Assembly (NCBI RefSeq): GCF_003991905.1
Contig: NZ_RSCL01000004.1
Span: 124,001 to 188,000, forward strand
DNA length: 64,000 bases
Direction of reading: 5' to 3'
Source: Dulcicalothrix desertica PCC 7102
GTDB taxonomy: Bacteria > Cyanobacteriota > Cyanobacteriia > Cyanobacteriales > Nostocaceae
A program made the position numbers and the translations under genes. The notes beneath the pieces were generated by a model, which worked only from the letters and a program-made list of their open reading frames with translations, did not search any database and was not told the origin of the DNA. Of the stretch, positions 9,082 through 19,259 are shown one piece after another; position 1 is the first letter of the stretch; each line of letters opens with the position of its first letter.

Positions 9082-10323
9082 TTATTGTCTAGCTTGCCGT
9101 TGTACGGGGAAAGCAGCAGGACTGACGGCAACTTGAGTAAGTTGACCGTTACGCTGAACTTGCACTTGTAATGGACTTCCGATTTTACTACTTTCTACAA
9201 TTTTTTGAACTTCTTCAATTTTACTTACAGGTTGATTATTGATTGATTGAATTACGTCACCTGCTCTTAGACCTGCTGCTGCTGCGGGTGAACGAGGTAC
9301 GATATCTATTAATAATACGCCTTTGTCGGTTGATAAATTAATACCTAATCGTGCATTAACTCGTTCGCGAATTTCTGGGGTGAGAGTCACCATTTGAATT
9401 CCTAAATATGGGTGGTCAACCCTACCCTTGGCGATTAATTCTTGTGCTATGCGTTGTGCTGTATTTATTGGAATTGCAAATCCTAAACCTTGGGCGCCTT
9501 TAATAATAGCAGTATTCATTCCAATAACTTCGCCGCGTGCATTAAGTAAAGGACCACCCGAATTTCCTGGGTTAATCGCCGCATCTGTTTGTATATAGTC
9601 TACACGCTTATCGGTGGCGCCAATATCACTGCTCGAACGACCTGTGGCGCTAAGTATTCCAGAAGTAACTGTATTATTCAAGCCAAGGGGGTTGCCAATA
9701 GCAATAACAGCTTCACCTGGTTGTAGTTTTTCAGAATTACCTAATGCTACCGTTGGTAAATTATTAGTTTCGATTTGAACTACCGCAACATCGGTTACTT
9801 GGTCTTCACCCAACACCTTACCTTTGAGAGTTCGACCATCTTTAAGTGTAATAGTTACCGAGTCTGCACCATCTACCACGTGAGAATTTGTTAATATCTG
9901 CCCGTTAGCATTAATAATAAACCCAGAACCACTACCACGTTCGACACGCTGACGAGGTTCAGGAGTGCTTTCGCCAAAAAAGCGTCGGAAAGGGTCTTCT
10001 AATTGTTCTGGGTTTTGCGATATTGTCCGCGATGAATCAATACGTACTACCGCTGGCCCAACTTTTTGTACTACACCAACCACAAAATTAGGGTCTCCTC
10101 CAGATGTGGAGATAATTGGTGGAGGTGCAGCTACAATCGGCGATGCTTCAACTATTGGTTCTGTTGCAGCAGTTCCACCTCGAGAAGTATTCAAACTATT
10201 GGCAAGCTGGGCACAACCACTTAGTGACATCGAAGCGGCGCCAAACAGCAACACGCATCCAAGATAATTCTTTCTATAGATAGACATAATAATTGATTTG
10301 CTGGTATCAGTGTGTTTTTTCAT
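9082..10323 (-). CDS. htrA: HtrA/Deg family serine protease, lipoprotein-type signal
   Basis: Start at 10323 has AGAGG 5 bases upstream; a second in-frame ATG at 10287 (MSIYRKN) has none. The N-terminus carries a hydrophobic segment and a lipobox (SLSGC), so the protein is probably exported and lipid-anchored. A trypsin-like domain has the triad His (TNSHVVDG), Asp (VTDVAVVQI) and Ser (GNSGGPLL), followed by one PDZ domain (HPYLGIQMV ... [12 protein letters not shown]). It degrades or refolds damaged envelope proteins. 413 residues matches cyanobacterial HhoA/HhoB/HtrA; which paralogue it is cannot be settled. Divergent from dnaA across 250 bases. Confidence 0.93.
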   Translation of the reverse strand: MKKHTDTSKSIIMSIYRKNYLGCVLLFGAASMSLSGCAQLANSLNTSRGGTAATEPIVEASPIVAAPPPIISTSGGDPNFVVGVVQKVGPAVVRIDSSRTISQNPEQLEDPFRRFFGESTPEPRQRVERGSGSGFIINANGQILTNSHVVDGADSVTITLKDGRTLKGKVLGEDQVTDVAVVQIETNNLPTVALGNSEKLQPGEAVIAIGNPLGLNNTVTSGILSATGRSSSDIGATDKRVDYIQTDAAINPGNSGGPLLNARGEVIGMNTAIIKGAQGLGFAIPINTAQRIAQELIAKGRVDHPYLGIQMVTLTPEIRERVNARLGINLSTDKGVLLIDIVPRSPAAAAGLRAGDVIQSINNQPVSKIEEVQKIVESSKIGSPLQVQVQRNGQLTQVAVSPAAFPVQRQARQ

Positions 10324-10573
10324 ATAACCTCTTATTCAATATTGAACTACGGAAAACTGAGTTTGTTTCGCTCGTAAGTACATTTGCGGCTTTTAATGTA
10401 TTTACTTTTCAGTGTGAGTCAGTAATGGTAGGATATTGCCTACTAGGACGTGTCAATGTCAAGATTACAACTCGCGCATGTAGTCCTAGGTATAGCGCAT
10501 GGTTGGCCTTTTGTTTAGATTTGTAAGTACTTTTTGCGTTTTCTGTGTTTAAAACCTTTATTCAAAGGTGTAA

Positions 10574-11953
10574 ATGATGTCCCTAACTATAGACAACCTG
10601 TGGCGCCAAGTTTTAGCTCGTTTACAGCTAGAACTATCGCGTCCCACGTTTGAAACCTGGATAAAGACAGCTAACGCAGAACGGTTAGAAAATAACTGCC
10701 TGTTCATTCGTACCCCAAACCCTTTCGCCCGCAATTGGCTGCAAAAGTATTACATTGAAACAATAACCAATGTTGTTTGCGACATCGCAGGTTATAAGAT
10801 AGAAATTTACATTACATCTGACTCTGACGATTCTCATTCTCAGGAAAATATGGCGCCTGTTGAGAAGACAGCACCAAGAGTAGTTTCCATCGGAATTCGA
10901 GAAAATAGTCCAAAAACGAACAATTTAAACTTAAATCCTAAATATTTATTTTCTCGGTTCGTTGTTGGCGCCAATAATAGGATGGCACATGCAGCAGCGT
11001 TAGCAGTAGCAGAATCACCGGGACGCGAATTTAACCCATTGTTTTTGTGTGGTGGTGTGGGGTTGGGGAAAACGCACCTAATGCAAGCTATTGGTCATTA
11101 CCGCTTGGACATCAAGCGAGACTCGAAAATTTTCTACGTTTCCACCGAGAAATTTATCAACGACTTTTCTACAGCAGTAAGCACAGAAATGCAAAGCTTT
11201 CGCGACTATTACCGAACTGCGGACGTAATATTAGTCGATGATATCCAGTTTATCGAGGGAAAAGAGCGTTTTCAGGAAGAATTTTTCCATACATTTAATA
11301 CATTGCATGAAGCAGGTAAACAGGTAGTTATTGCTTCAGACCGTCCTCCCAAACAAATTCCCCAGCTTCAAGAGCGCTTATGTTCGCGGTTTTCAATGGG
11401 GTTAATTGCCGATATCCAAAAACCCGACTTGGAAACACGGATGGCGATTTTACACAAGAAAGCTGAGTATGACAATATTCGTTTGCCTAGGGATGTAATC
11501 GAGTATATTGCATCAAATTATACGAATAATATTCGCGAACTCGAAGGCGCCTTAATTCGTGCGTTAGCGTATATTTCCATTTGGGGTTTGCCAATGACGG
11601 TAGAAAATATTACATATGTTTTAGAGGCACCAAGAGAAAAAATTGCCGCTACACCTGAAGCTATTTTAACTGTAGTTGCTGACACTTTTAATGTATCAAT
11701 CGAAGACATGAAAAGCAACTCGCGGCGCCGGGAAATAAGCTGGGCACGTCAAATTGGCATGTATTTAATGCGGCAATACACAGATTTAAGTCTACCCAGA
11801 ATCGGCGAAGAATTTGGTGGTAAAGACCACACGACAGTACTTTATAGTTGTGACAAAATTACTCAGCTACGCAAGAAAGATGCTGCACTCAAACAGAAGT
11901 TATACCAGTTAACCGACCAAATTCAAATAAACAATCCGCGCAAGTTATTATAG
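10574..11953 (+). CDS. dnaA: Chromosomal replication initiator DnaA
   Basis: 459 residues with the full domain order: N-terminal domain I ([20 protein letters not shown]), short linker, AAA+ core with Walker A ([11 protein letters not shown]), Walker B (VILVDDIQF) and sensor regions, and C-terminal domain IV with the DnaA-box-binding signature [14 protein letters not shown]. It opens the replication origin in most bacteria; in some cyanobacteria it is dispensable. dnaN follows on the same strand after 456 bases. The upstream 250 bases shared with htrA show no clear DnaA boxes. Confidence 0.97.
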   Translation: MMSLTIDNLWRQVLARLQLELSRPTFETWIKTANAERLENNCLFIRTPNPFARNWLQKYYIETITNVVCDIAGYKIEIYITSDSDDSHSQENMAPVEKTAPRVVSIGIRENSPKTNNLNLNPKYLFSRFVVGANNRMAHAAALAVAESPGREFNPLFLCGGVGLGKTHLMQAIGHYRLDIKRDSKIFYVSTEKFINDFSTAVSTEMQSFRDYYRTADVILVDDIQFIEGKERFQEEFFHTFNTLHEAGKQVVIASDRPPKQIPQLQERLCSRFSMGLIADIQKPDLETRMAILHKKAEYDNIRLPRDVIEYIASNYTNNIRELEGALIRALAYISIWGLPMTVENITYVLEAPREKIAATPEAILTVVADTFNVSIEDMKSNSRRREISWARQIGMYLMRQYTDLSLPRIGEEFGGKDHTTVLYSCDKITQLRKKDAALKQKLYQLTDQIQINNPRKLL

Positions 11954-12409
11954 AAACGTGGCACGGGCATCCTTGCCCGTGTTATTAATTGAAGGAATGA
12001 ACCACAAAGCACACAAAGGACACAAAGAAAGAAATAAAGAAAGAAAGTAAATATTATTACTAATTAAAAAGTAAATTACGTATTATTCGCAAAAAATGCG
12101 CTGTTTTACAGGTTAAATTATAGAATTAACGATATTTTTATACATCAAGGCTTACGTAAAGAAACCTGGTTTCTACCCAAAATATTCATTTTTATTAAAT
12201 GCTATCAACAAAGAAACCAGGTTTCTCAGGCGCCTGTTCTGTACTAACTAATTTTAAAATTAGTACATAAGTGTTAGTAAATTGGCATACGATGTTATTA
12301 TCTTAAGTTGCTGTGACGATATGTAAGGCAGTGTTGATTTCGATGCAATACTACCCTAGTCTTACTTATTGCGGCATATCAAACGCGCGCTCACTTTTAT
12401 CCTCAGCAT
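11954..12409. other. dnaA-dnaN intergenic region (candidate origin region, weak)
   Basis: 456 bases without a gene. Contents: a GGGCATCCTTGCCC palindrome (about 11965), a run of AAAGAAAG repeats, an AT-rich stretch around 12045-12155, a paired AGAAACC palindrome element (12160-12226), a TTAGTAC inverted repeat near 12240-12275, and one near-match to a DnaA box (TTATCCTCA, 12397-12405; one mismatch to TTATCCACA) just before dnaN. No cluster of boxes was found, so an origin here is possible from gene context but not supported by sequence. Confidence 0.3.
12160..12226. repeat. Paired AGAAACCTGGTTTCT palindrome element
   Basis: Two near-identical 15-base palindromes (AGAAACCTGGTTTCT, AGAAACCAGGTTTCT) flank a 37-base AT-rich spacer containing ATTTTTATTA. 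The element at 21600-21666 has the same two palindromes, the same spacing and a similar spacer; 28153-28219 is a third, in the opposite orientation. Confidence 0.8.
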
Positions 12410-13570
12410 ATGAAACTAGTTTGTAACCAAAGCGACCTTAACACAAATCTTTCCCTGACGAGCCGTGCAGTACCTTCACGTCCTACACATCCGGTACTAG
12501 CGAATGTGCTGGTAGTAGCTGATGCTGATACTAATATTGTAACGATTACAGCTTTTGACCTGAGTTTAGGAATTCGCACTAGCTTTAATGCAGAAGTTAT
12601 TCAAAGTGGCACAATCGCAATGCCAGCGAAGTTACTTAATGATATAGTCTCGCGGTTGCCAGAAGGGGAAATTACTCTTGAAGATGAAACTAATACAGAA
12701 GAGAATACAGGCGAAGGTATACTTGTTACTTTGACACCCCGAAGTGGTAGCTACAAAGTTCGAGCAATGGGTGGTGAGGAATTTCCTGAGTTACCAGTAA
12801 TTGAAGATACTCAACCAATATATTTGAGTGCAGCATCGTTAATTGAAGGGTTGCGAGGAACTTTATTTGCTACGAGTGCTGACGAAACCAAGCAAGTATT
12901 AACAGGAGTTCACTTAAAAGTTTTACCTAATGCTCTTGAGTTTGCGGCAACTGATGGACACCGTTTAGCAGTTGTGGAAACAATAAACGAAGGTTCTGAC
13001 GATAATAATGATGCTGAGTTAGAAGTGACAGTACCTGCTCGTGCTTTACGCGAGCTTGAGCGGATGTTAGCACATAGTGCCCAATCTGAAGAAACTATTG
13101 CGCTGCATTTTGACCAAGGACAAGCGATATTTGAATGGCAAAACCAACGTTTAACGAGTCGAACATTAGATGGGCAGTATCCGCAATATCGCCAACTATT
13201 ACCTCGTCAGTTTCAACGCGAACTAACTTTAGATAGAAAGCAACTTTTGAGTACTTTAGAACGAATTGCAGTTTTAGCCGACCAAAAGAATAATATCGTT
13301 AAAGTTAGCATTGACAGCGGCGCCCAAGAAATAACCTTATCAGTGGAAGCAGCAGATATTGGTAGTGCAGTAGAACCAATGCCAGCACAAATATCAGGAG
13401 ATGATATTGATATTGCTTTTAACGTTAAATATTTAATGGAAGGTTTAAAAGCACTACCAGCAACCGAGATAGTAATGCAGTTAAACTCAAATTTGACGCC
13501 AGTAATTTTCACACCCCTTAGCGGTGTTAAAATGACCTATTTAGCGATGCCTGTACAATTAAGGAATTAA
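12410..13570 (+). CDS. dnaN: DNA polymerase III beta subunit (sliding clamp)
   Basis: 386 residues with three tandem clamp folds; recognisable family segments are SRAVPSRPTHPVLANV near the start, EEFPELP, GVHLKVLPNALEFAATDGHRLA and the C-terminal end GVKMTYLAMPVQLRN typical of cyanobacterial DnaN. The ring-shaped dimer tethers DNA polymerase III to the template. It lies downstream of dnaA, the common bacterial arrangement. A perfect 30-base palindrome follows 3 bases after the stop and probably ends transcription. Confidence 0.97.
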   Translation: MKLVCNQSDLNTNLSLTSRAVPSRPTHPVLANVLVVADADTNIVTITAFDLSLGIRTSFNAEVIQSGTIAMPAKLLNDIVSRLPEGEITLEDETNTEENTGEGILVTLTPRSGSYKVRAMGGEEFPELPVIEDTQPIYLSAASLIEGLRGTLFATSADETKQVLTGVHLKVLPNALEFAATDGHRLAVVETINEGSDDNNDAELEVTVPARALRELERMLAHSAQSEETIALHFDQGQAIFEWQNQRLTSRTLDGQYPQYRQLLPRQFQRELTLDRKQLLSTLERIAVLADQKNNIVKVSIDSGAQEITLSVEAADIGSAVEPMPAQISGDDIDIAFNVKYLMEGLKALPATEIVMQLNSNLTPVIFTPLSGVKMTYLAMPVQLRN

Positions 13571-13573
13571 TTT

Positions 13574-13603
13574 TGTAGAGACGTTACATGTAACGTCTCT
13601 ACA
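13574..13603. terminator. GTAGAGACG palindrome, probable bidirectional terminator
   Basis: A perfect 30-base palindrome (half-site TGTAGAGACGTTACA) between the converging dnaN and histidine-kinase genes; it overlaps the last codons of the kinase. An identical copy is at 41310-41339 and variants are at 44157, 57404 and 62484, so it is also a dispersed repeat. No long T run follows, so terminator function is likely but not certain. Confidence 0.65.
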
Positions 13604-15755
13604 CCTTGATTGGTATTTGAATTAAAAATTCTGTTCCTTCTCCTGGTTGGGATTTACATTTAAAGGTACCGCTATGTTTATCGACAATGATTTGGTAACT
13701 AATAGATAAACCTAAACCTGTACCTTGACCGACTTCTTTGGTTGTGAAAAATGGGTCAAAGATTTTCTTAATTACATGTTCTGGTATTCCACATCCATTA
13801 TCAGCAATAGAAATTAATACGCTGGGTCTATTATCTGAAAATTGGCTGATGTTAGTGCTAATTGTAATTGTATTTTTTTTTGATTCTCGCTGTTGCTCTA
13901 AAGCATCAATAGCATTACTCAAAACGTTCATAAAAACTTGATTTATTTGTCCTGCATAGCATTCTACAGGTGGCAAATCTCCATACTCCTTAATGATGCA
14001 AATTGCTGGACTTTCGGGTTTCGCTTTCAAACGGTGTTGCAATATTACTAGTGTGCTGTCAATTCCTTCATGAATGTTCACTGGCTTAACTTCTGCTTGG
14101 TCGAGTCTAGAAAAATTACGCAGTGATAATACTATTTGCCGAATCCTATCTGTTCCCAGTTTAATGGAAGACAACATTTTGGGCAAATCTTCGACGATAA
14201 AATTTAAATCAACTTCTTCTGCACGTTCAATTACTTCTGGTATATCAGTTGAACAATTTTGCTGATATAAATCTAAAATGCCAAGTATGTCATCTACATA
14301 TTGATGAACGTGATTAATATTACCGTATATAAAATTGACGGGGTTATTAATTTCGTGTGCAATTCCCGCTACAAGCTGACCCAGACTTGACATTTTTTCA
14401 GTTTGAATAAGTTGAGTTTGAGTTTGTTTTAATTCTTGTAATGTTGTTGTGAGTTCTAATGTACGTTTCAGAACTTGGCTTTCGAGATTGAAATTAAAAT
14501 AATTTACTTTTTGATAAAGCTCATATTCATATGTAGCTGTAGCAAATTGATGTCCTATGCTCGCTGCAAGTGTAATTTCATCGGAAGTCCATTGTTTTGC
14601 TTGTAGCTGTTTGGACTGGCGCCAAATTTCAAAAGATTGTCGAGGTAACCGTTGTCGTTCATCAGGGTCAAACTCACCTGCCCAAAGGGTTTCAGACTCA
14701 TAGCTGTCACGAAAAACACTCAAATAACCCTGTAGCTGCGAACGATACATCAACGGTATCATTAAAATACTACGAATATTAGTGGCTTGAAAGGCAATTT
14801 GTAAGTTTCGCAGTTCGGGCGTTTGATATATATCTGATATTGCCCAGACACTATAATGTCCTTTATAATGTTCTTCCCAAGCGCTATATTGTTCTATTAT
14901 GTCAAATTTCGCAATCTTGGGAACAACTGGTTGCTTACCAATTTGATAAACTTTAATTTTTGTAGCGTCTGTCAAACACTCAATAAAGCTTTGTAATGTA
15001 TCAGTTTGATGAATAGTTTCTGAACAAATACATAATCTACCCCCACAACCATCAAAAGCAGTAACCGTTTCTTCTAAAGCTGTCTGTAAATCCATATCTG
15101 GCAATAAATGAAGTCGGTCGGCAATGTGATTGATTATCGTTTCACGATGAGCTTTCAAACGCGCTTCTTGTAGTGGAGTAATATAAGCAATCACGACTGC
15201 AAGCAAATCAGCAACTGTTTGCACTGTATCAACTTCAACGTTAGAAATTAAGCGGGGTTGAGAATGATGCGATACTAGCAGTCCCCAAAGCTGATCATGA
15301 TAAAGTATGGGCACGACAATAGAAGACTGTACCCCCATTGCAGTTAAATATTCTGCATGACAAGGGTCAACTGAACGCTGACTGGCGCTCATCCCATTAA
15401 AATTCATAGGGTTCTGAGCAATTTGTCCAGTATCGACATTCACAATCGAGCTAATCCTTGACTGCACGAATAATTCACGCGCATGAGCAGGAATATCATC
15501 TGCTGGAAAATTTAAATTTAGTAATGAAGGTAATTTATTCTCGTTTAGAGATTCAGCTATGACTTGCCCGTTATTGTCAGCATGAAACTTGTAGACCATT
15601 ACTCTGTCAGTCGTGAGAAATAGACGCAACTCTTCTACCACTACCTTGAGAATATTTGGTAACTCTAAAAGCTTACGAATCCTATCATTAATAGAATGTA
15701 GCAGTTTAGTCGGCTCAATATTAAGACGTAAATCTGAATCACTAGCTAGAGTCAT
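13599..15755 (-). CDS. Phytochrome-like GAF sensor histidine kinase
   Basis: 718 residues. The first GAF domain (about 25-190) has the phytochrome signatures FPADDIPAHARELF and DPCHAEYL with Cys132-His133, the expected bilin attachment pair; no PAS domain precedes it. A second GAF-like region (about 205-415) includes ETLWAGEFDPDERQRLPR. Then a coiled coil (425-455), the H-box AHEINNPVNF with phospho-acceptor His467, N-box (NAIDALEQQ), DNGCGIP and GTGLGLS. It should sense light and autophosphorylate in the cytoplasm; the response regulator is not adjacent. Chromophore binding is inferred from the Cys-His motif. Confidence 0.9.
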   Translation of the reverse strand: MTLASDSDLRLNIEPTKLLHSINDRIRKLLELPNILKVVVEELRLFLTTDRVMVYKFHADNNGQVIAESLNENKLPSLLNLNFPADDIPAHARELFVQSRISSIVNVDTGQIAQNPMNFNGMSASQRSVDPCHAEYLTAMGVQSSIVVPILYHDQLWGLLVSHHSQPRLISNVEVDTVQTVADLLAVVIAYITPLQEARLKAHRETIINHIADRLHLLPDMDLQTALEETVTAFDGCGGRLCICSETIHQTDTLQSFIECLTDATKIKVYQIGKQPVVPKIAKFDIIEQYSAWEEHYKGHYSVWAISDIYQTPELRNLQIAFQATNIRSILMIPLMYRSQLQGYLSVFRDSYESETLWAGEFDPDERQRLPRQSFEIWRQSKQLQAKQWTSDEITLAASIGHQFATATYEYELYQKVNYFNFNLESQVLKRTLELTTTLQELKQTQTQLIQTEKMSSLGQLVAGIAHEINNPVNFIYGNINHVHQYVDDILGILDLYQQNCSTDIPEVIERAEEVDLNFIVEDLPKMLSSIKLGTDRIRQIVLSLRNFSRLDQAEVKPVNIHEGIDSTLVILQHRLKAKPESPAICIIKEYGDLPPVECYAGQINQVFMNVLSNAIDALEQQRESKKNTITISTNISQFSDNRPSVLISIADNGCGIPEHVIKKIFDPFFTTKEVGQGTGLGLSISYQIIVDKHSGTFKCKSQPGEGTEFLIQIPIKV

Positions 15756-15844
15756 TGCCTGTACTGAGATAAAAAGGTAACAACAAAAATATGACTACTA
15801 TTGTCAGATTTTTTGAACAAATTTGTCTTCAGTACAAGTACTGC

Positions 15845-15931
15845 AACGGATATAAAGGATGTAACGGATAGTTGATTGTACTTAACCATTATGTAACAAA
15901 TTAATCCGTTACATCCGCTAATTATCCGTTG
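15845..15931. repeat. GGATGTAACGGAT inverted repeat
   Basis: GGATGTAACGGAT (15857-15869) pairs with ATCCGTTACATCC (15904-15916), and the outer CAACGGAT pairs with ATCCGTTG; the outer arm reaches the last codons of the ArsA gene. A related element with triplicated GGATGTAAC units is at 54025-54132. Confidence 0.75.
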
Positions 15932-17103
15932 CCAAAGCGTATTTTGAGATAGTCGTCTTCCATTTTGGCGCCTGTAGGTTGTAGAGCAGCCAATGCTTGA
16001 GGTAAGACTAAATTGCGGCGATGGTTGCCAATACGTATATTTAATTCATCAGCATTTTTACTCAATTGAACTTGATTCTTAGGAATTCCTGGTAGGTATA
16101 ACTCTAAACTATACTGTTGATTTGGTTCTTGAACGACACGAATCGTATTCTCTTTATAATAAACCTGAGCAGGGTCTTCATCTTTGTAGAGTGTATCTTT
16201 AAGACGCTCAAGAGCTTGTAAGCCACACATTTCTTCAGAGAATAATGGCACCTCTTTGACTGGCAGAGGATGGAAATTATCGTGAATTTCTTGACGATAC
16301 TGTTTTTGATTATCTTTCCAGCGTTGGAAAAATGGGTCTTGCACTTCGTCGGGAATAATACGGTTTGCAATAATTAAATCTGTCGCCACATTATATAAGC
16401 TTAGATACGCATGGGCACGCAGCGATTCTTTAATAACCATTTTCTCTGGATTTGCCACCAACCGTACACTTGTTTGCGTGTTATCAGTTAAGACTTTTTC
16501 TAATGCCTCAATTTGCTGATAAAACTCATACGGAGCATCCATTACTTCTCTATCTGGTAACGAAAAACCCGCAATTGGTCTAAATATAGGTTCTACTAAA
16601 GGTCGAAGCGCAACTGATATATTTTGAAATGGCTTATAAAAGCGGCGCATGTACCAACCACTAACTTCAGGTAAACTCAACAGTCGCAACGCTGTACCTG
16701 TTGGCGCCGAGTCGATAATTAAAACATCATACTCGCCTTCATCATAATGACGCTTCATTCTGACCAAGCCAAAAATTTCATCCATGCCTGGTAATATCGC
16801 TAACTCCTCAGCTTGCACTCCATCTAAACCGCGCGCTTGTAATACCTGGGTAATATAACGCTTTACACTTCCCCAGTTTGCCTCTAACTCCATTAACGCA
16901 TCTAGTTCGGCGCCCCACAAGTTCGGACGAATTTGCTTTCTCTCATGTCCCAACTCAATATCGAAGCTATCTGCTAGCGAGTGAGCAGGGTCTGTACTTA
17001 ACACTAAGGTACGATAGCCAAGTTCAGCGCAGCGAAGCCCTGTAGCAGCAGCGACAGATGTCTTACCTACGCCGCCTTTGCCTGTCATTAAAATTACACG
17101 CAT
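15922..17103 (-). CDS. ArsA/GET3 family ATPase with C-terminal Hsp20-like domain
   Basis: 393 residues. The N-terminus is the deviant Walker A of this family ([17 protein letters not shown]), followed by [16 protein letters not shown] (switch I region) and [17 protein letters not shown] (switch II). The last about 70 residues ([19 protein letters not shown] ... [13 protein letters not shown]) form a small heat-shock-like beta-sandwich, as in the ArsA_HSP20 arrangement of cyanobacterial and plastid homologues. No arsenite-binding cysteine cluster is evident, so a tail-anchored protein or general targeting role is more plausible than arsenite export. No ars genes are nearby. The two genes upstream on the same strand may be co-transcribed. 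Confidence 0.88.
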   Translation of the reverse strand: MRVILMTGKGGVGKTSVAAATGLRCAELGYRTLVLSTDPAHSLADSFDIELGHERKQIRPNLWGAELDALMELEANWGSVKRYITQVLQARGLDGVQAEELAILPGMDEIFGLVRMKRHYDEGEYDVLIIDSAPTGTALRLLSLPEVSGWYMRRFYKPFQNISVALRPLVEPIFRPIAGFSLPDREVMDAPYEFYQQIEALEKVLTDNTQTSVRLVANPEKMVIKESLRAHAYLSLYNVATDLIIANRIIPDEVQDPFFQRWKDNQKQYRQEIHDNFHPLPVKEVPLFSEEMCGLQALERLKDTLYKDEDPAQVYYKENTIRVVQEPNQQYSLELYLPGIPKNQVQLSKNADELNIRIGNHRRNLVLPQALAALQPTGAKMEDDYLKIRFGNG

Positions 17104-17180
17104 GGAATGATTCTGTCCTGCCAGTCGCTTTGTTTACATTTATTTACATTATCGACTAAATTCTCTAAGACTGTTCAATA

Positions 17181-17561
17181 TTAGTGGAAGCGAAAGTGCT
17201 GTTTAATCACATCAAGACGCGAAGTGTTCCAATAGTCGATATGCGAGCAAATTAAACCTTCGGCATTAAGCTTTAATTCACTCCACCCATTAATGGCAAC
17301 ATGAGGTTTCCAAGGCAAAGGAGTATTCCAATTTAACGTCCACTCCATTTTGATGGTATCGGAATGCTGAGAGATATTATGCAAATCCATCTTGCAATTG
17401 AGAAAAAAAGTATCGATAAATTTAATCATCAGCTTGTAACGCCAAAGACCATTGAACTTATTCAAAGGGTCTTTGAAGAAAACATCTGGAGTATAAATAG
17501 AATAAGTTTGATTATCAGGAAATCTTTGATAATCCGCCTTGAGGGTTTCTATGATATTCAT
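17181..17561 (-). CDS. DUF2358 family protein
   Basis: 126 residues. The pattern TYSIYTPDVFFKDPLNKFNG near the N-terminus is typical of the DUF2358 family found in cyanobacteria and plastid-bearing eukaryotes, with an NTF2-like alpha+beta fold. It starts 15 bases downstream of the preceding gene (17577-18140) and 77 bases upstream of the ArsA-type gene, so the three probably form an operon. Function unknown; no catalytic motif seen. Confidence 0.8.
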   Translation of the reverse strand: MNIIETLKADYQRFPDNQTYSIYTPDVFFKDPLNKFNGLWRYKLMIKFIDTFFLNCKMDLHNISQHSDTIKMEWTLNWNTPLPWKPHVAINGWSELKLNAEGLICSHIDYWNTSRLDVIKQHFRFH

Positions 17562-17576
17562 TGATTTATCTTATAT

Positions 17577-18140
17577 TTATGCTACTTCATCCCATAAACG
17601 TTCGAGTTGACGGCGCCATGCAGTAAGAGTTTTCTGACGCACTTCAGGGGATTCATCAATTTCACCCATCAAACCTTCCGCATAAAAGCGGTCTAAGTTT
17701 TGCATCGTTGCTTCTAAAGTTTGCCCTTGCTGTTTCGCAGCTTTGACAATAAGTTGAATACGACTTTCTACCAAGTTACCAAAAACATCATTCAAACCAG
17801 TTTCCTGAAGTGAAACGAGTTTTGCGATTGCGTCTTCAAAATCTTGTGTAGTTAAAGTGTTGGTAAAATGCTGATACACTCCCCACACAACATTTTGGTG
17901 TAAAGCATAGCGACACGCATGTGTATCGTCAAAGTTTGCTTCGAGCAACTGCTGTAAAAAAGGTTGCGCTTCTTGAATTGGCATTATTGGCAGTAATGCA
18001 CGAAACCAGCTTCCATCATCCGAAAGTAGTACCAGCAACCGAAAGCTTGGTGTCTCAACTTGCCAAGAACCAGGCGCCACCGCATTTACACTCGTATCAA
18101 ATAATTTGGTTAAAGTACTTGCAATTTCATTACTGTCCAT
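17577..18140 (-). CDS. Conserved hypothetical protein (YbjN/CesT-like fold possible)
   Basis: 187 residues, acidic and soluble, with SFRLLVLLSDDGSWFRALLPI in the first third and a helical second half (LVESRIQLIVKAAKQQGQTLE). The first half resembles chaperone-like YbjN/CesT domains in pattern, which is a tentative reading. First gene of a probable three-gene unit with DUF2358 and the ArsA-type ATPase. Function unknown. Confidence 0.65.
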   Translation of the reverse strand: MDSNEIASTLTKLFDTSVNAVAPGSWQVETPSFRLLVLLSDDGSWFRALLPIMPIQEAQPFLQQLLEANFDDTHACRYALHQNVVWGVYQHFTNTLTTQDFEDAIAKLVSLQETGLNDVFGNLVESRIQLIVKAAKQQGQTLEATMQNLDRFYAEGLMGEIDESPEVRQKTLTAWRRQLERLWDEVA

Positions 18141-18399
18141 ATCTTATGCTCCCTACTCCTTCATTTAGCGTATCGTACCTGCGTCACAGCGAAACTACCT
18201 AAAGTAATGCCCTTAAATTCAAACTATAATTTTTCATTAAATAGTACATAAATATTAAAAAATATTCAAATAGATGTTTAAATAAATGTTTAACCTACAT
18301 GCACCCCAAGGGATGTAAAAGTTATGCTGGGTAAAATGGCGAATCGAAGCTTGTTTAAAAATTAGCTTAATATCGCGTAATCAAAGAGGTGAAATTCCA

Positions 18400-18726
18400 G
18401 TGTTAAAAACACTTTTAGTCCTTGTTATCGGCTGTTTGCCGTCATTGTTTTCACTGTGGATAATTCGCAAAGCTCAGTGGCGCACGCGAATGCGGATTAG
18501 ACAGGCAGCTAATACCTTTACTTCGGGGCGCCGCGTACCACAGCATCCAAGACCATTAGAACATGACCGTTACTATCTTGAGGGTGTAGGTTATTTGATT
18601 GGTGATATTAGCTGCCAGTATAACGCCCGTTCTGGCTACGTTCGTTGTGCGGTTAATCCTAGCGGACCTTGTGAAGGGTGTCGTTTTTACGAAGCTAAAG
18701 AAGTTTCATGTCGCGACAGCGTTTGA
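18400..18726 (+). CDS. DUF6464-like small membrane-anchored protein
   Basis: GTG start at 18400 with AGAGGTG 7 bases upstream. 108 residues: an N-terminal hydrophobic helix (TLLVLVIGCLPSLFSLWII), a basic stretch, then a compact C-terminal part with four cysteines (DISCQYNARSGYVRCAVNP, PCEGCRFY) that could bind a metal or form disulfides. The pattern matches a cyanobacterial family annotated as DUF6464. Function unknown. Confidence 0.7.
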   Translation: MLKTLLVLVIGCLPSLFSLWIIRKAQWRTRMRIRQAANTFTSGRRVPQHPRPLEHDRYYLEGVGYLIGDISCQYNARSGYVRCAVNPSGPCEGCRFYEAKEVSCRDSV

Positions 18727-18779
18727 CTGCATCAATTTAATTTTATATATTAGTACAATGGTATACCGTAGGGTAGATG

Positions 18780-19226
18780 ATGACTATCTATTTTTATAGT
18801 ACTCAAGGAGAATATGGATGTTTTTCCAACTTTTCAACGCATGGTTTTGAGCTAGATGGATTGTATTGGCAAACAAGCGAACATTATTTTCAAGCGCAAA
18901 AGTTTGTCGGAACTCCACATTTAGAACAAATCCGTAACTGTAAAACACCCAATGAGGCAGCTTCCGAGGGTCGTAAACGCACTCGTCCACTACGTAAAGA
19001 TTGGGAAGTAGTTAAAGATGATGTTATGCGTGCAGCAGTTATACGCAAATTTCAAACGCATAAAGAAATATGTGAAGTTTTACTAAGTACTTCAAATGAA
19101 GAATTAGTTGAAAATGCACCTCGTGATTACTATTGGGGTTGCGGTCAAGACGGCAGCGGTAAAAATATGCTAGGAAAAATATTAATGGAAGTTAGAGAAT
19201 TATTGCGCGACTTAAATTTCAAGTAA
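18780..19226 (+). CDS. NADAR (YbiA-like) family protein
   Basis: 148 residues from the second ATG (MTIYFYSTQGEYGCFSNFS). Family features: the opening Y-G-x-F-S-N-F, the TSEHYFQAQKF motif, EAASEGRKRTRPLRKDW, and the C-terminal DYYWGCGQDGSGKNMLGKIL with the conserved W-G and N-x-L-G. NADAR proteins are N-glycosidases or ADP-ribosyl-guanosine hydrolases; some neutralise DarT-type toxins. No DarT-like gene is visible here. A small hypothetical gene follows 33 bases downstream on the same strand. Confidence 0.9.
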   Translation: MTIYFYSTQGEYGCFSNFSTHGFELDGLYWQTSEHYFQAQKFVGTPHLEQIRNCKTPNEAASEGRKRTRPLRKDWEVVKDDVMRAAVIRKFQTHKEICEVLLSTSNEELVENAPRDYYWGCGQDGSGKNMLGKILMEVRELLRDLNFK

Positions 19227-19259
19227 AATTATGAAAGTAATGTTGTGGGAGTATTGCGT

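Noticed and set aside
15922-17103. Arsenite-export ATPase
   Set aside because: No cysteine triad for metalloid binding and no ars genes nearby; the Hsp20-like C-terminus fits the cyanobacterial GET3-like group better.
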